Source of the DNA: Paludibacteraceae bacterium
GTDB taxonomy: Bacteria; Bacteroidota; Bacteroidia; Bacteroidales; Paludibacteraceae
Assembly (NCBI GenBank): GCA_024399545.1
Contig: JAKSNS010000027.1
Location: 1 to 38,542 of the forward strand
Direction of reading: 5' to 3'
DNA length: 38,542 nt
Made by a program: the position numbers and the translations under genes. The notes beneath the pieces are model-generated. The model saw only the letters and a program-made list of their open reading frames with translations, searched no databases and was not told the origin of the DNA. Positions 33,703 to 38,542 of the stretch are shown piece after piece. How positions within the stretch are numbered: position 1 is the stretch's first letter; every line of letters begins with the position of its first letter.

Positions 33703-35427
33703 ATGGCTGTCGATTTGAAACGTTGGTTGCCCACAACCAAGAAGGAGATTGAGATACGTGGGTGGGATGATGTTGACGTGGTGCTGTTCACTGGTGATGC
33801 ATACGTTGACCACCCTTCGTTTGGTGCTGCCATAATCGGCAGGATAATAGAGGATTGCGGTTGGAGGGTTGCTATAGTGCCTCAGCCGGATTGGCATGGC
33901 GACTGGCGGGATTTCCGCAAATTCGGTGCTCCAAAAAAGTTCTTTGCAGTGACGGCAGGGGCGATGGATAGTATGGTGAACCATTACACGGCTGCTAAAA
34001 GGCTGAGGCACGATGACGCTTACACGCCTGACGGTCGTCATGGTGCGAGACCTGACAGGGCTACTGTCGTCTATTGCAAGATACTCAAGCAGTTGTACCC
34101 TGAAGTGCCGGTGATTGTTGGGGGAATTGAGGCTTCGTTGAGAAGGTTGGCGCATTATGATTATTGGGACGACAAATATATGCCTTCTATTTTGGCTCAA
34201 TGTGGGGCGGATTTGCTGTCATACGGCATGGGTGAGAAGGTGACGAGGGAGATTTGCCGTGTCTTTGACGAGGGTGGGGGAATTGAGGAGTGCAAGCATT
34301 TGAGGCAGACGGCGTTTCTGAGAAGACATGAGGAGAACGAAGGTGAGTTGAGGCTGCATAGCTTTGAGGAGTGCGCTAAGGATAAAAGGGTGGCTGTAGA
34401 GACTTTTAAGACAATAGAGCAGGAAAGCAACAAGTTGAATGACACGGTGTTGGTGCAGAGTGTCGGTGATATGGACGTTGTCGTTAACCCTCCGTTTCCT
34501 CCGATTTCTACAGAGGAGATGGACAGAATTTACGAGTTGCCGTTCACCAGGTTGCCTCACCCTAAATACTCAGGTAAGAGGATTCCCGCTTTTGACATGA
34601 TACGTTGGTCTGTGAACACTCACCGTGGTTGTTGGGGCGGTTGCGCATTCTGCACAATATCAATGCACCAAGGCAAATTCGTCGTGTCAAGGAGCAGGGA
34701 ATCAGTGCTGCGTGAGATTAAGGAGATAATGAAAGACCCTGACTTCAAGGGTTATCTGAGCGACTTGGGGGGACCTTCGGCAAATATGTATATGATGAGG
34801 GGGAAGGACGAGAGTAAGTGCAAAAAGTGTCATCGCCCGTCGTGTGCATGGCCGCAGATTTGCCCTAACATGAACACTGACCACAGTGCGTTGTTGAATC
34901 TGTATAGGGATGTTGACTCAATAAAAGGTGTCAAGAAATCGTTTATCGGTAGTGGTGTGAGGTATGATGTGGCAATGCACAAGACGGGTGACAGGAGGGT
35001 AGATGCAGTTAATAGTGAATATATTGATGAACTTATAGTTAACCATGTGAGCGGTAGGTTGAAAGTTGCGCCAGAGCATACGAGCGATAAGGTGCTGGGG
35101 TATATGAGGAAACCCTCTTTCTCGCTGTTCTATAAGTTCAAGGAGATTTTCGACGGGATAAACAACCGCGAGGGGTTGCGCCAGCAGATAATACCTTATT
35201 TCATTTCGTCACACCCAGGTTGCGAGATGAGGGATATGCAGGAATTGTCTAAGATAGTCAGAAAACTGGATTTCAGGCTTGAACAGGTGCAGGATTTCAC
35301 ACCCACGCCTATGACATACGCAACAGAGATGTTCCATGCGGGGATTGACCCTTACAGCGGTAAGAAGGTCTATGTGGCTAAGAATCCGCAGGAGAAGCAG
35401 ATGCAGAAAAGCAAGTTCTTCGAGTGA
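33703..35427 (+). CDS. ygiQ: YgiQ family radical SAM protein
   Basis: 574 residues. The N-terminal B12-binding-like/UPF0313 segment starts FLPTTKKE-like (RWLPTTKKEIEIRGWD, DVVLFTGDAYVDHPSFG). The radical SAM cluster motif CxxxCxxC is at C310, C314 and C317 (RGCWGGCAFC). The downstream cysteine pair KCKKCHRPSC and GGPSANMYMMRG are family hallmarks, and the C-terminal DUF3362-like segment (FTPTPMTYATEMFH) closes it. The reaction is unknown. It ends convergently with the DUF975 gene. Confidence 0.93.
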   Translation: MAVDLKRWLPTTKKEIEIRGWDDVDVVLFTGDAYVDHPSFGAAIIGRIIEDCGWRVAIVPQPDWHGDWRDFRKFGAPKKFFAVTAGAMDSMVNHYTAAKRLRHDDAYTPDGRHGARPDRATVVYCKILKQLYPEVPVIVGGIEASLRRLAHYDYWDDKYMPSILAQCGADLLSYGMGEKVTREICRVFDEGGGIEECKHLRQTAFLRRHEENEGELRLHSFEECAKDKRVAVETFKTIEQESNKLNDTVLVQSVGDMDVVVNPPFPPISTEEMDRIYELPFTRLPHPKYSGKRIPAFDMIRWSVNTHRGCWGGCAFCTISMHQGKFVVSRSRESVLREIKEIMKDPDFKGYLSDLGGPSANMYMMRGKDESKCKKCHRPSCAWPQICPNMNTDHSALLNLYRDVDSIKGVKKSFIGSGVRYDVAMHKTGDRRVDAVNSEYIDELIVNHVSGRLKVAPEHTSDKVLGYMRKPSFSLFYKFKEIFDGINNREGLRQQIIPYFISSHPGCEMRDMQELSKIVRKLDFRLEQVQDFTPTPMTYATEMFHAGIDPYSGKKVYVAKNPQEKQMQKSKFFE

Positions 35428-35460
35428 AGAACCTGCCTAAAATATTTATAGCTTTTGAGA

Positions 35461-36279
35461 TTATTCTAAGGAAAGGTACTGTGATTTGTCGTATTCCTCT
35501 TTGAGCTCGTTATAGAAATGTGCGCGTGATGTTTGGTGGTAAGGCAGAACCCAAAGAAGCGCAATTCCAAAAGTTACGATGCTGAGCAAGTACCAACCTA
35601 TGAAAGAGAGGTCAAGAAGGAAAAACCTCATACGATTACCTTCCATCATCATCTTGCTCTGGTGGTAAGATTCGCGAATACCTATGTCTGGGTTATCCTC
35701 GATGATGAATGGGAAAAGACAGATTTTATATAGGTACATCAGCAAAGGAATGAGTGTGAGGATGAACAAGAAACCACAGAGCAATATATATATAATGAGG
35801 TTGAACGAGTGGAAAATAGAATATAAACCATACAGTGAGTTAATACTTGTGAAGTCAGTCCAATCTGTAGGAATGTCGAGGAGTGAGAAAGGGATAGATG
35901 CTAAAGCGACGCTGACGACTATTCCCGCGAGGGAGAATACGCAACATATAATAGCAAGCAACAACATACTGCTGACGGCATGGCCGTAAATTGTGGCGAA
36001 ATGGGCGAAAAAAGCCTTAATTATGTTTGTGTTTGGTTTGCGGATTAGTCGCAGAAAGACCACGAGCATTGCGAAAACAGCAGGGAAAATGACAAGGACG
36101 GTGTAAAGCAGATTGAAACTCTCAGTGAATTTGATTGTACGGGTACTAAACGCAAACAAATCTACTGCCGTTGACAAATCTATGATACACAACGTAATGA
36201 GAGATAAAAGGGCAGCAACAGCCCAATGTCCTTTGAGTGATTTTCTGGCTGCTTTGCGAAATTCGGAATTTGACTTCAT
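35461..36279 (-). CDS. DUF975 family integral membrane protein
   Basis: 272 residues with a family-typical start (FRKAARKSLKGHWAVAALLSL) and about five to six hydrophobic segments. The loop FIIEDNPDIGIRESYHQSKMMMEGNRMRF is split by a typical SxxxMxGxK-like stretch and followed by the end LPYHQTSRAHFYNEL. The function of DUF975 proteins is not known. It has its own promoter (36299-36306) and transcribes toward ygiQ. Confidence 0.88.
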   Translation of the reverse strand: MKSNSEFRKAARKSLKGHWAVAALLSLITLCIIDLSTAVDLFAFSTRTIKFTESFNLLYTVLVIFPAVFAMLVVFLRLIRKPNTNIIKAFFAHFATIYGHAVSSMLLLAIICCVFSLAGIVVSVALASIPFSLLDIPTDWTDFTSINSLYGLYSIFHSFNLIIYILLCGFLFILTLIPLLMYLYKICLFPFIIEDNPDIGIRESYHQSKMMMEGNRMRFFLLDLSFIGWYLLSIVTFGIALLWVLPYHQTSRAHFYNELKEEYDKSQYLSLE

Positions 36280-36298
36280 AGGAAAAATATTTTGGGTG

Positions 36299-36306
36299 CA
36301 AAGGTA
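36299..36306 (-). promoter_or_regulatory. -7 promoter box for the DUF975 gene
   Basis: Minus strand TACCTTTG, matching TAnnTTTG, 19 bases before the ATG at 36279. Confidence 0.7.
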
Positions 36307-36356
36307 AGAAAAAAAATTGAATTTGAATACACTTTAACGGTTATTTTTTTCGTGAT

Positions 36357-37235
36357 ATGAAAAGGAATATTTTGATAATCGCTGTTTTGTGCCTCTGTGT
36401 GCAAGGGATAATGTCGCAGGAGACAGTCGTTTACGCAGTAAAGGATGGTATGGAACTTAAGATGGACATTTATGAGGCGGACGAGCGTAACCGACAGCCA
36501 GAGACAATTATATATATGTTTGGCGGAGGTTTCTTTATGGGTAGCAGGAATGATGCCCGGTCTGTTGATTATTGTAGGAAAATGCAGGAACAGGGGTTCA
36601 CGACAATCGCCATTGATTACAGGTTGGGCATTGTGACGGATGACACTACTGAAGGTAAGGCAAAAGCCTCAATATCCGAATTTGAGCATGCTATGAGGAT
36701 TGCCGTTGAGGATTTGTCGAGTGCCGTGGTGTTTCTTATTAAGAATGGTGGCAAGTGGGGAGTGGATAAAGATAAGATAATCACGACAGGGTGCAGCGCA
36801 GGTGCGGTGACTGTTTTGAATGCGGACTATTGTCACGCTAATGGCAGTGAGTGGACGAGGGAGTTGCCAGAGGATTTTAGGTTTTATGGGGTTATGGCTT
36901 ATGCTGGTGCAATTTTTTCGAGGAGTGGGAAGATTAATTGGGCGAAACATGACCCTGCCCCTACTATGTTGTACCAAGGAACGAAGGATAAGATTGTGAC
37001 ATATAATTCGATAGAGTTCTTTAATTTGGGATTTTACGGTACAAACGCCCTTGCGAAGAGGTTTAAGAAATATGGCTATCCTGTGAAAATACGCAGATTC
37101 TTAGGTGCTGAACATGAAGTCTGTTCATACGGGAATGTTTATGTGGAAGATGCTATTTTCTTCATTGAGAATTGGTTGAGAAGGGGTGAGCAATGGACGA
37201 GTGACGAGAAATTTTGCGGCACAAAACAAAAATAA
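36357..37235 (+). CDS. Secreted alpha/beta hydrolase (carboxylesterase-like)
   Basis: 292 residues. A signal peptide (MKRNILIIAVLCLCVQGIMS) implies export to the periplasm or beyond. The oxyanion-hole motif is FGGGFFMGS (55-63), replacing the usual HGGG. The catalytic triad is S147 (GCSAGA), D211 (GTKDKIV) and H253 (GAEHEV). It resembles esterases of the BD-FAE/hormone-sensitive-lipase-like type that act on acetylated or feruloylated sugars, but the substrate cannot be told. Seven bases separate it from the next gene, so they are co-transcribed. Confidence 0.85.
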   Translation: MKRNILIIAVLCLCVQGIMSQETVVYAVKDGMELKMDIYEADERNRQPETIIYMFGGGFFMGSRNDARSVDYCRKMQEQGFTTIAIDYRLGIVTDDTTEGKAKASISEFEHAMRIAVEDLSSAVVFLIKNGGKWGVDKDKIITTGCSAGAVTVLNADYCHANGSEWTRELPEDFRFYGVMAYAGAIFSRSGKINWAKHDPAPTMLYQGTKDKIVTYNSIEFFNLGFYGTNALAKRFKKYGYPVKIRRFLGAEHEVCSYGNVYVEDAIFFIENWLRRGEQWTSDEKFCGTKQK

Positions 37236-37242
37236 TATAGTA

Positions 37243-37806
37243 ATGAAACAGAACTGGAAACCAGGGACAATGATTTATCCATTGCCTGCTGTGCTGGTGG
37301 GTTGTGGTGATTCGCCAGAGAATTGGAATTTGATAACAGTGAGTTGGGTTGGAACTGTATGTACCAATCCTGCAATGTGTTATGTTAGCGTGAGGCCTGA
37401 GCGACACTCTTATGGGTTGTTGAAGAGGACAGGCGAGTTTGTGATAAACCTGACGACTGAGGAGATGGCGAGGGCTACTGATTGGTGTGGCGTGAAGAGC
37501 GGTAGGGAGTTTGACAAGTTCAAGGAGACTGGGCTTACGCCTGTAAGGGGAAGTGTTGTTGGTGCGCCTGTGGTTGTAGAGAGTCCTTTGTCTATCGAGT
37601 GCAGGGTGGTGGATGTCAAGGAGTTGGGGTCTCACCACATGTTTCTTGCCGAGGTAGTGAATGTTCAGGCGGATGAGAGGTTTATTGATGGCGCAAGTGG
37701 GGAATTCCGTTTGGAAGACGCTGGTTTGCTTGCTTATTCGCATGGGCATTATTATGGTCTTGGTGAGGAGATTGGGAAATTTGGTTTCTCGGTGAAGAAA
37801 AAATAG
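37243..37806 (+). CDS. Flavin reductase-like FMN-binding protein
   Basis: 187 residues. The split-barrel FMN-binding fold shows PLPAVLVGCGD near the start, NLITVSWVGTVCTNPAMCYVSVRPERHSY in the flavin-binding part, and GEFVINL. The C-terminal portion carries the conserved LSIECRV and HHMFLAEVV. Such proteins reduce free flavins or bind FMN in small redox enzymes. The start ATG at 37243 is preferred over 37186, which lies inside the esterase gene. Confidence 0.88.
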   Translation: MKQNWKPGTMIYPLPAVLVGCGDSPENWNLITVSWVGTVCTNPAMCYVSVRPERHSYGLLKRTGEFVINLTTEEMARATDWCGVKSGREFDKFKETGLTPVRGSVVGAPVVVESPLSIECRVVDVKELGSHHMFLAEVVNVQADERFIDGASGEFRLEDAGLLAYSHGHYYGLGEEIGKFGFSVKKK

Positions 37807-37838
37807 CCTTTATCGTTGGCAGTGTCGGAAAAAAAGCG

Positions 37839-37846
37839 TAAATTTG
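37839..37846 (+). promoter_or_regulatory. Promoter-like -7 box upstream of rnpB
   Basis: TAAATTTG, matching TAnnTTTG, about 180 bases before rnpB. A second, imperfect box (TTAGTTTG, 38008-38015) sits just before the RNA and is the better-placed candidate for rnpB itself. Confidence 0.45.
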
Positions 37847-37905
37847 CAGCCTGATTGGGATGAGTCTTAAAAAAGGAGGAATATAACTGTTGGATATAGG
37901 TTAGC

Positions 37906-37929
37906 AGAGACGCACGGCCGTGCGTCTCT
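37906..37929. repeat. 24-bp perfect palindrome (GAGACGCA type)
   Basis: The arms are AGAGACGCACGG and its exact complement, with no loop. The same GAGACGCA core forms the stem between ssb and gldE (11017-11046). I recall similar palindromes scattered in other Bacteroidetes genomes as REP-like elements. Confidence 0.85.
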
Positions 37930-38020
37930 ACGGCGACATAAATTGATAATCAACAAGAAGCAGATTCGTTATATAGAAGCCCCCAAAAGTGGGTTAAAGC
38001 TGAATTTTTAGTTTGAAAAT

Positions 38021-38385
38021 ATACAGTTGGTCGTCCTGTCGCTGGCATGTTAAGGCATGCGGGAGGAAAGTCCGGGCAACGCAGAGCACCATGCTTCCTA
38101 ACGGGAAGTGGGCAGTGATGTTCAGGTAAGGCAGAAGAAAATAACCGCCAAGGCTTTTTGCCGTGGTAAGGGTGAGAAGGTGAGGTAAGGGCTCACCGCG
38201 GGGGTGGTGACACCGTCGGCAGTGCCGCCATGGGTTGAAAGTTCAAGTATATCAACGTTATCAGGGTTGCTCGCCCGAGTTGAGTGGGTGGAACGATAGA
38301 GCCTGTGGGTGACCGCAGGCGTAGATAAATGACAGGAACTGAAATTTTTTTCAGTACAGAACCCGGCTTATAGGCTGACTGTTTT
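38021..38385 (+). ncRNA. rnpB: RNase P RNA, bacterial type A
   Basis: Catalytic RNA that matures tRNA 5' ends. Conserved regions are clear: GAGGAAAGTCCGGGC near the 5' end (about 38064), AAGGGTGAGAAGGTGAGG with the following CTCACCG (about 38168-38200), GATAAATGACAGG (about 38324) and ACAGAACCCGGCTTATA near the 3' end (about 38356). The closing helix P1 pairs 38023-38032 with 38373-38382. Exact ends are estimated from this helix. A perfect terminator follows. Confidence 0.95.
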
Positions 38386-38390
38386 TTTGG

Positions 38391-38424
38391 TCACGGAACT
38401 TTTTTTGTTCCGTGATTTTTTTTG
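38391..38424 (+). terminator. Rho-independent terminator of rnpB
   Basis: A perfect 9-bp stem TCACGGAAC / GTTCCGTGA with a T-rich loop is followed by eight T. Confidence 0.92.
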
Positions 38425-38490
38425 CCTTGCAACGTAAGGGATGATGAATTTTGGGTGATGTGATTACTATATGGGAGTTAGTAGGTCAAT

Positions 38491-38542
38491 CTATCGTTAA
38501 TGTATCGTTAATCTATCGTTAATGTATCGTTAATCTATCGTT
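38491..38542. repeat. 11-bp tandem array, second locus (runs off the right edge)
   Basis: At least five alternating units CTATCGTTAAT and GTATCGTTAAT, preceded by TAGGTCAAT exactly as the array at 18460. The alternation of C and G units differs from the paired blocks there. Confidence 0.93.

Overview
The window looks like a chromosomal segment from a member of the Bacteroidetes, most likely order Bacteroidales. Four things point there: Bacteroidetes-type -7 promoter boxes (TAnnTTTG) sit in front of many genes; Shine-Dalgarno sequences are mostly absent; the ssb-gldE-gldD-phosphopantetheinyl transferase gene order is present; and several protein families are typical of the phylum (DPP5-like S9 peptidase, SusC-type plug sequence, PEGA/BspA-like surface protein, alpha-2-macroglobulin). 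I cannot name genus or species.

Layout. 1-1579 (minus): a DUF4062-TPR protein that runs off the left edge and is interrupted by a single-base frameshift. 1580-2521: 0.9 kb without a gene, holding a 293-bp element with 41-bp inverted ends and a nest of strong hairpins. 2522-11553 (minus): one long run of closely spaced housekeeping genes, in transcription order ssb, gldE, gldD, 4'-phosphopantetheinyl transferase, nfo, a DPP5-like peptidase, a small acidic protein, a lipid A acyltransferase-like protein, a polyprenol-phosphate mannosyltransferase-like GT2 and prfB. 11795-15291 (plus): HU, a 30-residue very basic protein, RNase G and a Wzx-like flippase. 15408-15782: a small membrane protein. 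16007-18253 (minus): a secreted PEGA + LRR_5 protein. 18254-18701: an intergenic region with twelve 11-bp repeats. 18702-23707 (plus): U32 peptidase-family protein, deoD and alaS.

23745-31904 (plus) looks like accessory DNA between two core blocks. It holds a lipoprotein, a two-gene HipA-like kinase module, the collapsed remains of an ATPase gene, a 1662-residue alpha-2-macroglobulin-like protein with a SusC-type TonB plug segment embedded in it, and a GIY-YIG nuclease-family gene followed at once by a large nested palindrome. 31905-32840 is gene-free and repeat-rich, and shares sequence with the gene-free region at the left end. 32841-37806 returns to ordinary genes: menA, ygiQ, a DUF975 membrane protein (minus), a secreted esterase-like hydrolase and a flavin reductase-like protein. 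rnpB (RNase P RNA) with a clear terminator lies at 38021-38424, and a second copy of the 11-bp array runs off the right edge.

The signals most worth following are the A2M-plug protein, whose SusC 'VVxYGT' box comes after the plug core instead of before it; the frameshifted DUF4062-TPR gene; the HipA-like kinase with an upstream non-HTH partner; and the families of dispersed noncoding repeats. All calls come from reading the sequence and from knowledge of protein families; no database search was run.
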